Positions 32,729 to 45,315 of a stretch of DNA of 64,000 nt are shown here, in pieces. Every line of letters starts with the position of its first letter. Within the stretch, counting starts at the first letter, position 1. This stretch comes from Dipteronia dyeriana (lineage: Eukaryota; Streptophyta; Magnoliopsida; Sapindales; Sapindaceae). The position numbers and the translations under genes are program-made. The notes under the pieces were generated by a model. It had not been told where the DNA came from. It was given only the letters and a program-made list of their open reading frames with translations, and did no database searches. The DNA lies in assembly GCA_032871835.1 (NCBI GenBank), contig CM065297.1, forward strand, positions 67,505,253 through 67,569,252, read 5' to 3'.

Positions 32729-34617
32729 TTTTCAAATCCTCTCCTTAAAAGGATTTACTTGGTGGGTAAGAATCCTCTCTCTAGGAGGATTTACTTAGTG
32801 GCCAAGAATCATCACTCAAAGAATAATTCTTTTCCACACCAAGACTCCTATTCCAACACAATAGTGTATTTATACAATAAACAATTATTGAATATAAATT
32901 AAATTGTGATTTTATCAAAAACTTCCTAATTTGACAAATAGTCAATTAGAGTTTAGATAATTATCAAATACTTTCTAATTTGAATAGATAAATAAATTCC
33001 TTTTATTTATGTACTTATCAAATAAAGTATATAATACTTATCATACTACCAGCAATAGTATGACACTAGGAGACCTTCTCCTACTAAGAAAAAGATTTAA
33101 TCTTTTAATTAATTTTCATTTAATTAAATAATAAAATAAAAACAATATATTAGGCTAATATCCACAGACTTGCTGCCCAAGCCACATATATATGGGTCAT
33201 ATATTGTTTTTCCATTTTATTAAATCCATTGGACTTCATTAAAAAGTCCATATGTTAACTAGACCCATTTTTACTAAAAAAGAAACAAGTCCACTTGCCT
33301 TAATAAATACATTAATATAAATTAAAAGCCAATTTAATTAAAATGTGTAAATTATATTGTTAATGTCTTATGCAATGCTTATCGCACCCTATTAGGGCCG
33401 CCCAAGGAATCCCACATCCTTGGCCGCCCATTCCAGACAGTTTGAAGAGTTCCCGCGTGTCTTGATCACACATGACCGCACCTCTCCAACACTTTGGGAT
33501 TTTGAAATCCAAAAACAATTCTAGATGGACTCAGAAATTGGTCCGGTAGAATATATCAAGTGATCCATGCAAGTTCATGCTAATTGGAGATCTTTTCATG
33601 CTATCTAAATTTAAGCTCCAATGGAAAAAACCTAATCACAATAAACAAATGATTCACTTAGGTTCGGTCTATTAATTTTAGTTTATTCCACTAAAGAACT
33701 AAAATTGAACTCCTATATAAAAATATAATAAGTTAATGTTCCGCATCCGTACCCTAGAAAATCTCAATGGAGATAGTGTATCCTCATGAAGAATACCAGT
33801 AATCACCAAGAGCTCATAGACCGCCTATATCTCTCTTAGTTACCGTATTTACTCATATAACAACATTTTAAATTTGGTTATTTTGAGTTGTCCAAAAGCC
33901 ATATTTCATTAGACAATATTAAAAACATAAAGCTAAGATTTCACATCTAACACCTCAAAACATTCATAAGATGATATTCTACTCACATTTAATAAATGGA
34001 GTCATAACGCCCATATATATAAATGAAGTCCTCTATCGATTAACAAATAAATACAACCAAACTATCGAGTATAGACTATGCTATATAATCGTACCCATTG
34101 ATAGCTCAAATGATAACACTTGTAACCATAAGTCCATCTTCTATCTCAGGATTGAGATAGACTATCTGATTGTTTTCAAGTGAAAACTATTATCCATTGA
34201 CGGATCTAAATAAAGTATTTCACTATTATCCAATTCAATGCACCTAGTGCACTATATTCTTTTGCCCAAAGACACCAGACTTTGATGATTTTAGACTTTT
34301 GATAACACATTTGATCCCACTCAAATGCTAGCAAAAGAATCTACAACTTTAACAAGGTAAAGGCGTCCAACCTTTATCTTAAGTAGTGAATATTGTTCAA
34401 GACTAACTAAAGAATTGTGTCTACCTAATACATATCCAGATGTACAAACAATTCTTATTTTCTCATAGTCTTTTGACTTTACGATTATTTACTTTTGTCA
34501 ATTATAAAAATTAAACTATAAATGCTATAAGATTTGTTAAATGAGAAATTACTTTATTAATATGAAAATATTGTCAAATACATTATTACACTCTTGCTAT
34601 TAAGCATAATTCCAACA
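32092..34617 (-). repeat. Copia-3 3' LTR (about 2.5 kb)
   Basis: TGTAGGAAAAATGGGGCC to ATAATTCCAACA, followed by a PPT. It is longer than the family norm because of a (CA)n(TA)n expansion at 32662-32726 and extra sequence near 33300-33500 (including GGAATCCCACATCCTTGGCC, shared with solo LTR 1 near 20490). Confidence 0.9.
32662..32726. repeat. Compound (CA)n(TA)n microsatellite at LTR TATA position
   Basis: About 12 CA units, a short AACA interruption, then about 18 TA units. The same site in the partner 5' LTR (about 63932-63943) is only CACACATATATC. Confidence 0.97.
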
Positions 34618-34635
34618 ATCTCCCACCTACTCTAT
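34618..34635 (-). other. Copia-3 polypurine tract
   Basis: ATCTCCCACCTACTCTAT on the plus strand; the element strand ends GTGGGAGAT at the LTR border. Confidence 0.85.
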
Positions 34636-35387
34636 AACAAATGTGTCATATCTCTTATCCCCATATTCACTGGGTTTCCATCAAAACTTTTTTATGGTTT
34701 AGCCATTGCGAAGGGATCCGTTATATTTTTTACTGACGCAATCTTGGTTATCGTCACATTTCCTCTACGCATAATTTCCCTTAGAAGATGATACTTTCTT
34801 TCAATGTGCTTCCTCTTTTATGCATTCTTGGTTCTCTCGAATTAGCCACTACTCCACTATTGTAACAATAGATGATGGTCTGCTTGTTCGTATCAAGAAC
34901 CACATCCAAGTCAATCAAGAATTGACGGAGCCAGACAACCTCCGCAGCTTCGCATGCAGCAACATACTTAGCTTCCATAGTGGAATCAACAATACAAGAT
35001 TTCTTGATACTCCTCCATATGACTACCCCTCCTTCAAGAGTAAACGAGGGTTTTGTTGTTGATCTTCTTGAGTCAGAATCTAACTAGAAATCAGAATTTG
35101 TATACCCAACAGGAATTAAATCCCCTCTAGAGTATACAAGTATATAATCTCTCGATCTCCTGAGATACTTAAAAATATGCTTGATTGTCGCCTAGTGATC
35201 AGGACCAGGTTTCGATTGAAACCTGCTAACTATGCCAACAACAAAACAGATATCTGGTCTAGTTCAGAGCATTGCATACATGAGATTTCCAACTGTTGAG
35301 GCATATGGAACCCTACTCATGAATTGCTATTCAAGCTCATTCTTAGGAGCTTGATCCTAAGAAAGTATTATTACGTGTCATAAATGT
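34636..35387 (-). pseudogene. Copia-3 RNase H and connection remnant
   Basis: The frame at 34781-34978 reads MEAKYVAACEAAEVVWLRQF and YCYNSGVVANSREP, the RNase H C-terminal block. The connection segment lies near 35200-35280 (complement of the SRFQSKPGPDH region). The gene is interrupted at 35387 by solo LTR 4, after which RT follows at 37681. Confidence 0.8.
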
Positions 35388-37680
35388 AGTTAGGAATATG
35401 CTTAATAGCAAGAGTATAATAGTGTTTTTGACTTTCATTTCATATTAATAAAGTGATTTCTAGTTTTAACAAATCTTATAGCATTTATAGTTTAATTATT
35501 ATAATTGTAAAAAGTAAATAATCATAAGGTTAAAAGACTATGAGAAAAGAAGAATTTTTCGTGCATCTAGATATGCATGAGGTAGACACAATTCTTTAGT
35601 TAGTCTAGAACAATATTCACAGCTTAAGATAACGATTGGGTGTCTTTACCTTGTTAAAGTTGAAGATTCTTTGCTAGCATTTGAGTGGGATCAAATGTGT
35701 TATGATGAGTCGAAAATCATCAAAGTGTGGTGTCTTTGGGAAAAAGAATCTATTGCACTATATGCATTGAATAGTATCACAATGAGATACTTTATCCAGA
35801 ACCGTCATGGATAAAAGTTTTCACTTGAAGACAATCGAAGAATCTATCTCAATCCTGAAATAAATGATGAACGTATGGTTACAACTTTTATAATTTGAGC
35901 TATCAATGAGTACAATTATATAGCATAGTCTATCCTCGATAGTTTGGTTGTATTCATTTGTTAATCGATAGAGGACTTTACTTATAAATATGGACATCGT
36001 GGCTCCATTTATTAAATGTGAGTAGAATATCATCATAAGGCTGTTGTGAGGTATAGGATATTAAATCTTAAGGATAAGTTTTCAGTAGTGTCTATTGAAA
36101 TATGGCTTTTGGATAAATCAAATTATCCAAGTTCAAAATATGGTCATATGAGTAAATATGGTAACTAAATGAGCTATAAGCGGTCTATGAGCTCTTGCCA
36201 ATTACTGGTATTCTTCACAAGGATACGCTATCTCCATTAAGATTGTCTAGGGTATGAATGAGGAATATCAACTTATTCTATCTTTATTTAAGAGTTCAAT
36301 TTTAGTTCTTTAGTGGAATGAACTAAAATTTATAAATTGGACCTAAGTGAATCATTTGTTTATTGTAATTAGATTATGTTTGTTGGAGCTTAAATTTAGA
36401 TAGCCCGCCAAGATCCCCAATCAATGAACTTGAATTGATTACTTAATATATTCTATCGAACCAATTTATAGGTCCATTTAAAATTGTGTTAAGGCATGTA
36501 GACTTATTGTTTTTAGTATGAATGGGTCTAGTTCACATGTGGACCTTTTATTAAGGCCCGATGGATTTAATAAAATAGGAAAAATAATATATATGCCCAT
36601 GTTTGGACTTGGGCGGCAAGGTTATGTATAATAGCTTATTATATTGTTTTTTATTTTATTATTTAAACAAATGTAAATTAATTAATTAATTAAGTATTTA
36701 ATTAAAAGTCAAAATCTTTTTCCTTGTTGGAGAAGGTCTCCAAGTGTCATATTATTGTTAGTATTATGATAAGTATCAAATACTATAATTGATAAGTAGA
36801 TGAATAAAATGAATTTATTTATCTAGTCAAATTAGGAAGTATTTGATTTCTATTAAAACTCCAAATTGACAATTTGTCAAATAAGGAATTTTTGATATGG
36901 TCACAATTTAACTTATATTCAATAAATGGTTATTGAATAATTACACTATTGAGTTGGATTAGGAGTCTTGGCGTTGAAAAAAAATCTTCTTTGAGTAAGG
37001 ATTCTTGGTCACCAGGTAAATCCTCATAGAGAGAAGATTCTTGCCCACCTAGTAAATCCTCTTTAGGAGAGGATTTAGTCTCCTATATATATGGATTTAA
37101 AATTCAGCCAAGCCCTAGTTTTTCTAAGAGAAATTTTCTGCCAACATAGAATTTTGAGAGAAAAAAAATTATTGTTTGCTCTAGATAAAATTTGGCCAAC
37201 TCATAGAAACAGTGTGTAGAATTCAGCCAAGCATAGAGAAAAGAGGGAACATTTTGTGTTCGATAGTGCTTTAGTATCCTTTACACCAAAAAGATTTTGT
37301 GTACAAAAATCAAATCTGGTTCACGCGAGTTTCAATCAAATAGATTGATAATTCACAAGTGACCAAACGTTCTTGGGTTTTCTCTTGGAGGATTATTGTG
37401 ACTAACTAAAGAAAAATATTTTGTTTGTTTCCATCCTCAGGTATACAATTCAAAGAAAGGGAACCCACACACCAAGGTAATTCACGTTCATGATTGGATT
37501 GGAAGATCTTACGAATTTAATTCGGTGAAACTTCAATCGTCATGAGAAAAAGTTACGATACTTTTAATATACGTTAATTAATCAAGGGTTAAGGTTTTTT
37601 CTTTTAAAGGGATAATTTTAAAATATACTCAAACCCTTTTTTTTTTGCTTCCGCTGCTTTTGATTTGATTTTTCCCTACA
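35388..37680 (+). mobile_element. Solo copia LTR 4, plus strand, inside Copia-3 RT (near-perfect TSD)
   Basis: AGTTAGGAATATGC (TG decayed to AG) at 35388 to TTTTTCCCTACA at 37680. Flanks AATGT (35383-35387) and AAGGT (37681-37685) differ at one base. Copia-3 coding sequence on the two sides is contiguous in the intact Copia-2 RT (about 13060-13080). Confidence 0.85.
36983..37092 (+). promoter_or_regulatory. Palindromic upstream boxes and TATA box of the copia LTR (reference copy)
   Basis: Three imperfect repeats about 36 bp apart, the last a perfect stem-loop AATCCTCT-TTAGG-AGAGGATT (37055-37075). They are followed by CTATATATATGG (37083-37094). Between boxes runs CTTG(G/C)(T/C)CACC. The series is recognisable in every LTR long enough to contain it, for example 43300-43395 and, inverted, 18470-18545 and 26570-26650. 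It resembles in layout the tandem enhancer boxes of Tnt1-type U3 regions. Confidence 0.6.
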
Positions 37681-38420
37681 AAGGTAAATTACCTTTCTTG
37701 GAATCTTACATAGAGAATCTAGACATAATTTTATCTATGTATAAAGCTTGGGATAATGCAATCGTTATATTCTTTCTATATCTTATAACTTGGATACCAG
37801 GAATATAACTTGTTTTTACTACGTCCTTCATGTCAAATTGTTTTACTGACCATTCTTTTACTAATATCAATACACCTGCATCATTTTTGAAGAGTAGTAT
37901 ATCACCAACATAAAGAACTAGGAAAACCAACTTGTCGCCTTTGATCCTTTTGTACACACATGGTTCGTTAAGGTTTTGAATAAATCCAAAACTTTTCACA
38001 GCTTGATTGAACCTTATGTTTCAGGATCTGGATGCTTGTTTCAATCCATATATGGATCTTTGTAACTTGCATACCTTTTCCTCTTGGCCCATTTCAATGA
38101 ATCCTTTTGGTTGGATCAAATAGTTGTTTTTGTCAAGACTTCCATAAAGAAAAGTTGCATTGACGTTCATTTGCCAAATCTCTAGGTCTAGAGATGTCAC
38201 AATGGATAAGATTATTTTATTGGATATAAGCATGGCCACAAGAGAGAAGGTTTCCATATAATCGTTACCTTCATTCTGTGTTTAACCTTTAGCTACCAAT
38301 CTAGCTTTAAAGTAGTCCACCTTTCCATCCATTCATTTCTTCCTCTTGTATACACACTTGAACTCATTAGGTTTTATCCTTGTAATCAAGTCCACAAGAG
38401 ACAAGACTTTAATTTTGAAC
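37681..38420 (-). pseudogene. Copia-3 reverse transcriptase remnant
   Basis: Frames 37706-37999 (SFGFIQNLNEPCVYKRIKG, LVLYVGDILLFKND, QFDMKDVVKTSYIPGIQVIR) and 38021-38257 (LDLEIWQMNVNATFLYGSL, VCKLQRSIYGLKQASRS) are RT halves separated by a frameshift near 38010. The catalytic box is YVGD, with Gly for the first Asp of YVDD. The upstream part to 38420 holds the GYTQ and KWVYK region in broken frames. Confidence 0.85.
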
Positions 38421-39900
38421 ATAGATTCAATTTCTGATTGCATTACCTTTTACCAATGGCGACAATCAACATCTGCCATGGCTTCCTTGTACGTGTAAGG
38501 ATCAATGTTGTTCTGGAGATTCTCTACTGATTCTCCTAGATCGATGTATCTCTCAGGTTGCCTACTAACCCTCCCACTACAACGAGGAATGGTAGGTTGT
38601 TGATCTTGTGTTAGTGTGGTACTTACAATCGGGCTAGGTTGTGAAACCACTTGTGGAATTTTATCTCCCGAAAGCTCATTCAGGACAATTATACTTTTAG
38701 GCATAAAATTATTCATATAGTCCTTTTCAAAAAATTTGGCATTTGTCGAAACAAATACTTAAGATCTAAAGGATTATAGAAATAAGATCCTTTAGTTCTT
38801 TTTGGATACCCTACATAAATACATGTTTATGAACGAGACTCCATCTTTTCAGTCTTTCCTTTTAACACGTACGTAGAACATCCAAATATCCTTAAGTGTT
38901 GTAAACTAGGCTTTCGCCTAGTCCACAGCTCATGTGGTGTTTTAGGAATCGACTTAGATGGTACATCGTTTAGAATGTACATAGCAGTTTCAAAGCATAT
39001 CCCCAAAAAGAATTAGGAAGCGTTGAATAGCTCAACATAGACCTAATCATTTCCAAAGGAGTTCTATTTCACTTTTCTACCACTCCATTTTGTTGAGGTG
39101 TACTTGGCGTAGAAAACTGAGAAATTATGCCATTATCAATAAGATATTACTGAAACTCACCAGATAGATATTCTCCACCACGATCAAACCTAAAGATTTT
39201 TATGTGTTTTCTCAAGCTGATTATCTACTTCAACTTTAAATGCTTTGAACATGTCAAAAGCATCCGATTTATGTCTCATGAGATACACATAGCCAAATCT
39301 CGAGTAATCATCCGTGAAAGTGATGAAGTACTTACATCCACCTCTAGCTTGAATGTTTATAGAACCACATACATCAATGTGTCTTAATCCTAAACATTTA
39401 ATGGCTCTTATGCCTTTGGTTTGGTCATCTATCCTTCTAAACAAGATTCACAAGTTGGTAGATCATCAACCTTTAAGTCACTTATATGTCCATCATTAAC
39501 CAATATTTTGATCCTACCAAGGTTAATATGACCTAGGCACAAATGCCATAGGTAGGATTAATCTTTTGATAATTTTACTCTTTTATGATTAGGTTGCGTT
39601 GATTCCGTGTCTAACTGGTAACAGATATTGTTGTGCAAATATAATAAACCATTTTCTAATGTACCTTTGTAAATAAATTTGTTATTCCTACTAATATTCA
39701 AACTTTTTAAAAAGTAATCGAATATCCAATTGAATTGAGGTATATAATAAACGTCTATTAGATCTAAATTGCTATAAGAATCTAAATTGACTCTAATATT
39801 TCCTACCACACTGGCAAACACCAATGCTCCATTGGCAAAACAAGTTGGATTCATTCTCATTCAATCTATTCTTTTCCTTGAACACTTTTTCACCAAATAG
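38421..39900 (-). pseudogene. Copia-3 pre-integrase, integrase and linker remnant
   Basis: 38450-38716 is the IN-RT linker (PRCSGRVSRQPERYIDLGES). 38760-39180 holds the IN C-terminal half, including the inverse of VAEKRNRTPL near 39060-39090. 39190-39444 is the core (HIDVCGSINIQ, FTDDYSRFGYVYLM). 39480-39560 has the HHCC finger (complement of HLCLGHINLGRI), and 39558-39860 the pre-integrase block (FIYKGTLENGLLYLH). A frame break separates each part. Confidence 0.82.
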
Positions 39901-40638
39901 GAAACACTTTCCTTTGATCTTAGTTACTTTCCTGGTCTCCTTCTTAGTAAGCCGAAGTTGCTTTTTATTTTGTTATTTCTTGATCTTCTTACGGGTCTTA
40001 ACAGTAGCAACTTTACCAACCGTATGAATCTCTTGATCCTTGCCTTTCATAAGGATTTTTTTGGCGCTTTGTACATCTTGCATCAGGTCCTACAAGTTTT
40101 TTTCCTTATTATCCAAGGTGTAGTCAAACTTGAACTGATCAAAAGAATCCAATAGTGAGTTGACAATCATGTCAATTTTCGTCTTACAATCTACCTCAGC
40201 ACTATTAGGTTTAGCAATGTTAAGATGTGCTATGACTTTCAACATGTGATATTTCACAACCTATCCAAGTTTTGTCCTAAAAATCATGAAAGCAGTCAGT
40301 GCCTCTCCCTTAGTCATCATGGACTTCATAGCAAACATCTCTTCTAAAGATACCATTATATCGGCAGCAATCTCCATTACTTCATGTTGCTGTTGCAACA
40401 CGTCGAAGATGGTGGCCATAATGAGACATTTGGCCATCTCATCTGAAGTCTTCCATTGTTGATACTAGTCTTTTTGCTTCTCAATAGATTCATTTGTATG
40501 AGTTGGTAGTCTAAGAGTACCCAAAACAAACTTATGCTTTTCAGCTTGCAACAACAATCCAATTTTCCTTTTCCATGTGACATAATTATCATCAGTTAAA
40601 GTATTATCTTTTAGTACGTTGATTAGGGATGGAGTCAT
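39901..40638 (-). pseudogene. Copia-3 gag remnant
   Basis: ATG at the complement of 40636-40638. It contains the copia GAG segments in broken frames (around 40130-40260 the complement of IVNSLLDSFDQFKF and HLNIAKPNSAE). The 3' end reads TKIKGKCFLFGEKVFKEKNR and continues into LNENE and the LGNGA-like segment, with no protease DTG block in between. Confidence 0.75.
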
Positions 40639-40800
40639 GATTTCTTTTTAACAAAAATTATATAAGTAAACAATCTTGATAAGGCACTTTTGAATATTTA
40701 TATTGAATTAAATAAAATAATTCAATCCTAAAATTCAACGGTGATCTAGCACCCATAAATGTCACGCCTCCTCTGGGAGTTCAGACCATCTAATAGTTGG
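40639..40800 (-). other. Copia-3 leader, gag-proximal part
   Basis: Non-coding leader matching 58510-58660 and (inverted) 45170-45315. It stops at GTTGG, the TSD of the Copia-4 block, and resumes at 62292. Confidence 0.8.
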
Positions 40801-41696
40801 TGTTAGGATTATGCTCAATAGCAAGAGTGTAATAATGTTTTTGACAATCATTTCGTATTATTAAAGTGATTTCTAGTTTTAACAAATCATATAGCATTTA
40901 TAGTTTAATTACTATAATTGTTAAAAGTAAATAATAATACGGTAAAAAGACTAAGAGAAAAAAAGAATTGTTCGTGCATAAGGATTTGTGTGAAGTAGAC
41001 ACAATTCTTTAGTTTGTCTTGAAAAATCTTCACAACTTAAGATAAAGGTTGGGCGCCTTTATCTTGTTAAAGTTGTAGATTCTTTTGCTAGCATTTGAGT
41101 GGGATCAAATTTGTTATGATGAGTCTAAAATCATCAAAGTGTTGTGTCTTTAGACAAAAGAATCTAGTGCACTAGGTGAATTGAATATTATCACAGTAAA
41201 ATACTTTATCTAGAACCGTCAATAGGTAAAAGTTTTCACTTGAAGACAATCCGAGAGTCTATCTTAATCTTGAGATAAATGATGGACTTATGATTTCAAC
41301 TGTTATTATTTGAGATATCAATGAGTTCGATTTTATAGCATAGTCTATCCTCGATAGTTTGGTGGTTTTTATTTGTTAATCGATAGATGACTTCATTTAA
41401 AGATATGGACATTGTGGCTTGAATTATTATATGTGAGTAGAATATCATCAAATGGATATTTTGAGGAATTGGATATTAAATCTTAACGTTAAGTTTTCAA
41501 TAGTGTCTATTGAAATATGGCTTCTGGCAAGTCAAAATATCCAAGTTCAAAATGTGGTCATACGAGTAAACATTGTTACTAGGAGAGCTATAGGGCGTCT
41601 ATGAGCTCTTGGCAATTACTGGTAATCTTCACGAGGATACACTATCTCCATTAAAATTGTCTTGGGTATGAGTGAGGAATATTAACTCATTATATC
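40801..41696 (+). repeat. Copia-4 5' LTR, first 0.9 kb
   Basis: Aligns with 41697-42592. It stops at ...CATTATATC, where the complete LTR of Copia-5 begins. Confidence 0.85.
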
Positions 41697-43985
41697 TGTT
41701 GGGATTATGCTCGATAGCAAGAGTGTAATAATATTTTTGACAATCTTTTCATATTAATAAAAGTGATTTCTAGCTTAATAAATCTTATAGAATTTATACT
41801 TTAATTATTATGATTGTCAAAAAGTAAATAATCACAAGGTCAAAAGACTATGAGAAAAGAAGAATTGTTCGTACATCTGGATATGTATGAGGTAGACACA
41901 ATTCTTTAGTTAGTCTAGAAAAATAGTCCTTAAGAAAAAGGTTGGAATCCTTAATCTTGTCAAAGTTGTAGATTCTTTTGCTAACGTTTGAGTGGGATCA
42001 AATATGTTATGACGAGTCTAAAATCATCAGAGTGTGGTGTTTTTGGGCAAAAGAATTTAGTGCACTGGGTGCATTGAATAGGATCATAGTGAAATGCTTT
42101 ATCTTGAACTGTCAACGGATAAATGTTTTCACTTGAAGACAATCAAAGAGTCTATCTCAATCCTGAGATAAATGATGGACTTATGGTTGCTAGTGTTATC
42201 TTTTGGGCTATTATTAAGTACGATTATATAGTATAGTCTATCCTCGATAGTTTGGTGGTACTCATTTGTTAATCGATAAAGGTCTTCATTTATAGATGTG
42301 GACATCGTGGCTCCATTTATTAAATAAGAGTAGAATATCATCGTATGGACGTTTTGAGGTATTGGATATTAAATCTTAACGTTATTTTTTCAATAGTGTC
42401 TATTAAAATATGGCTTATGGACAAGTCAAATTATCCAAGTTCAAAATGTGGTCATATGAGTAAATATGGTAACTTGGAGAGCTATAGGCGATCTATGAGC
42501 TCTTGGCAATTACTGATATTCTTCACATGGATACACTTTCTCCATTAAGATTATCTAGGGTATGAATGAGCAATATTAACTTGTTCTATCTTTATTTAAG
42601 AGTTCAATTTTAGTTCTTTAGTTGAAGGAACTAAAATTAATAGATCGAACCTAAGTGAATCATTGTTGATTGTGATTAGGTTATGTCTATTGGAGCTTAA
42701 ATTTAGATAGCTCGCCAAGATCTCCAATTTACATGAACTTGCATGGATCACTTAATATATTCTACCGAATCAATTTATGGGTCCATCTATAATTGTATTA
42801 AGGCATGTGGACTTGTTTCTTTTAGTAAGAATGAGTATAGTTCACATGTGGATCTTTTATTGAGCTCCAATGGATTTAATAAAATAGGAAAAACAATATT
42901 TGGCCCATATTTATATAGCTTGAGCGGCAAGAGACTATAAAATAGCTTTATATATATATTATTATAATTATTATTTAATTAAATGGAAATTGATTAATTG
43001 TTTAATTAAAAGTCATAATCTTTTTCCTAGTAGGAGATGGTCTCCTAGAGTCATATTATTGTTGGTAATATGATAAGTATCAAATACTATTTTGATAAGT
43101 AGATAAATAAAATGAATTTATTTATCTAGTCAAATTAGGAAGTATTTGATTTTTATTTCGACTCTAATTGACGATTTGTCAAATTATGAAGTTTTGATTT
43201 AGTCACAATTTAATTATGTTCAATAATTGGTTATTGAATAAATACACTATTTGAGTTGAAATAGGAGTCTTGGTGTAGAAAAGAAATCTTTCTTTGAAAA
43301 GGATTTTTTATCACCAAATAAATCCACATATAGATAGGATTCTTGCCCACCATGTAAATCCTCTTTAGGAAAGGATTTGGGAACATATATATATCTTCAT
43401 ACAAATTTCGGCCAAGGCTAGGATTTTATGAGAGAGAAATCGGCCAAGTGAGAGAATTTTGAGAGAGAAAAAATTAGTTTTTGCTCTAGACAAAATTCGG
43501 CCAACACATAGATTGTGTATTGAATTTGGCCAAGGAGAAGAGTAAAAGAGAACATTTTTGTTTTCGATAGTGCACTAGTGTCCTTTACATCAAAAGAGTT
43601 TTGTGTACAAAAATCGATTCGGGTTCACACGAGTTTTAATCAAATAGATTGATTATTCACAAGTGACCGAATGTTCTTGGGTTTCCTCTAGGTGGATTAT
43701 TGTGACTAAAAAAAGAAAGATATTTTGTTTGTTTCCATTTTCAGGTATATAATTCAAAGAACGGGAGCCAACACTCCTAGGTGATTCACGTTCGCGATTG
43801 GATTGGAAGATCTTACGGATTTAATTTGACGCTAGGTCAATCGTGACAAAAAAAAAGGCGCGATACTTTTTTTATACGTTAAGTAATCAAGGGATAAGGT
43901 TCTTTCTTTTAATGGGAGAATTTTTAAAATATGTCAAACCCTAATTTTACGCTTCCGTCGCGTTTTGTGTCGGTTTTTCCCTACA
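41697..43985 (+). repeat. Copia-5 5' LTR (2289 bp), reference LTR of the family
   Basis: TGTTGGGATTATGCTCGATA...CGGTTTTTCCCTACA, two bases before a textbook PBS, so both ends are fixed. TATA-like ACATATATATATC is at 43384-43396. Confidence 0.95.
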
Positions 43986-43987
43986 AT

Positions 43988-43999
43988 TGGTATCAGAGC
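43988..43999 (+). other. Copia-5 primer-binding site (initiator tRNA-Met)
   Basis: TGGTATCAGAGC, the standard plant copia PBS complementary to the 3' end of initiator tRNA-Met. It is the only undamaged copy in the window. Confidence 0.95.
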
Positions 44000-45315
44000 C
44001 TGGTTGTACCTCTGATTAATTGATGTATATATATATATATATACGTGAATCGTTTTCTTTTTGTTGTATATATGCATATTTTAGAAAGAGATGACACTCA
44101 ATTTTTATCATAGAATTTAAATGTATTTTTTTGGGGATTGTAACAAGAAGGGTGGCATATCATCTCCATAATTTCCTTTTTGGTAGTTGCTAAGGTTTTT
44201 ATTTATTTTACTATTAAAAAAAACTGCAGAAAAATATTGTTTTAAAAAAAATTGCAGTATAATGCATTAAAAATATTGTAGTAGTTTTAAATAAAAAAAA
44301 TTGCAGTATTTTAATATTTAAAATTCTTCTGTAATACATTCAAGTATCAAAGGTTTGAGGAATTAGAAGCAATCAGAACAAGTTTGGGACCGTACGAGCT
44401 ATAACAACAAACGTGCGTGCGAATGAGCACGCGGCCACGATTGTTGTGGCATGGACAGCGCACGGCTGCCCTTTGGAAGTTGTGGGTTGTGCATGACAGC
44501 CCTATATGGGATTGTGGAGTGCGCACGCCTATGGGAGGTAGCCAAGGGGTAAGCAAACGATGGACACGTGAAGACATGTTCGCCAAGAAGGAGTTTTTTA
44601 TTCCAAAATTTGTAATTTACTAGTTTTTCTAGGATGGACCAAAATTGTAGCTATTTATATGTTCATAAATATTGCAATGTTTGTCATTGTTCGATAAGAT
44701 GTCATATAGAATAGGAGTGCCACTCATATATCTCTTTTGTTATGAACATGCATTGAATGGTTTAGGCATCTAATTGGCATCTAGATAACTTGGTAAATCA
44801 TTCTATGGAATTCGATCACACCCCTTAAATAATTGTGTGGGAGAAGGTGTTTTGGAACACTTACGGCCTCCAAGTTCAGTTGAGCTTTATGTTTCGTGTA
44901 ATAAACCCCCCAAGAGGTATTCATGAATGGAATTTAGAAAGATATTTCCTTACAAGGATAGACTAGATAACCCAAATGATATCTACTCCTAAATGAGGGA
45001 TATTCGTGATGGAATATATTGAAGGTCGATAACTTGGTAACATATTCAATGTGATATTATTAATATCCTACCAATAGTTCTTGTTAATAAAATTGGAAGG
45101 CTAAAATTTAAAACGCTGGTTGTTCAGTTAACAATTAGGTGGTGCCTAGTCCAACTAGTAAGTGGTAAGAACTACTAAATGAGGCGTGACATTTATGGGT
45201 GTTGGATCACCGTTGAATTTTACGATTGAATTATTTGATTTAATTCAAGATAAATATTCGAAAGTGCTTTATCATGATTGTTTATATATATAATTTTTGT
45301 TATTATAAAGAAATC
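44000..45315 (+). other. Copia-5 leader (5' untranslated region)
   Basis: About 1.3 kb between PBS and gag with no gene. It holds A/T runs (44210-44330), then a GC-rich island at 44390-44580 containing the stem-loop GCGTGC-GAATGA-GCACGC (44415-44432), then AT-rich sequence shared with 58510-58880 and 62292-62830 (inverted). The 68-80 codon frames across the island are not conserved between copies. Confidence 0.75.
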
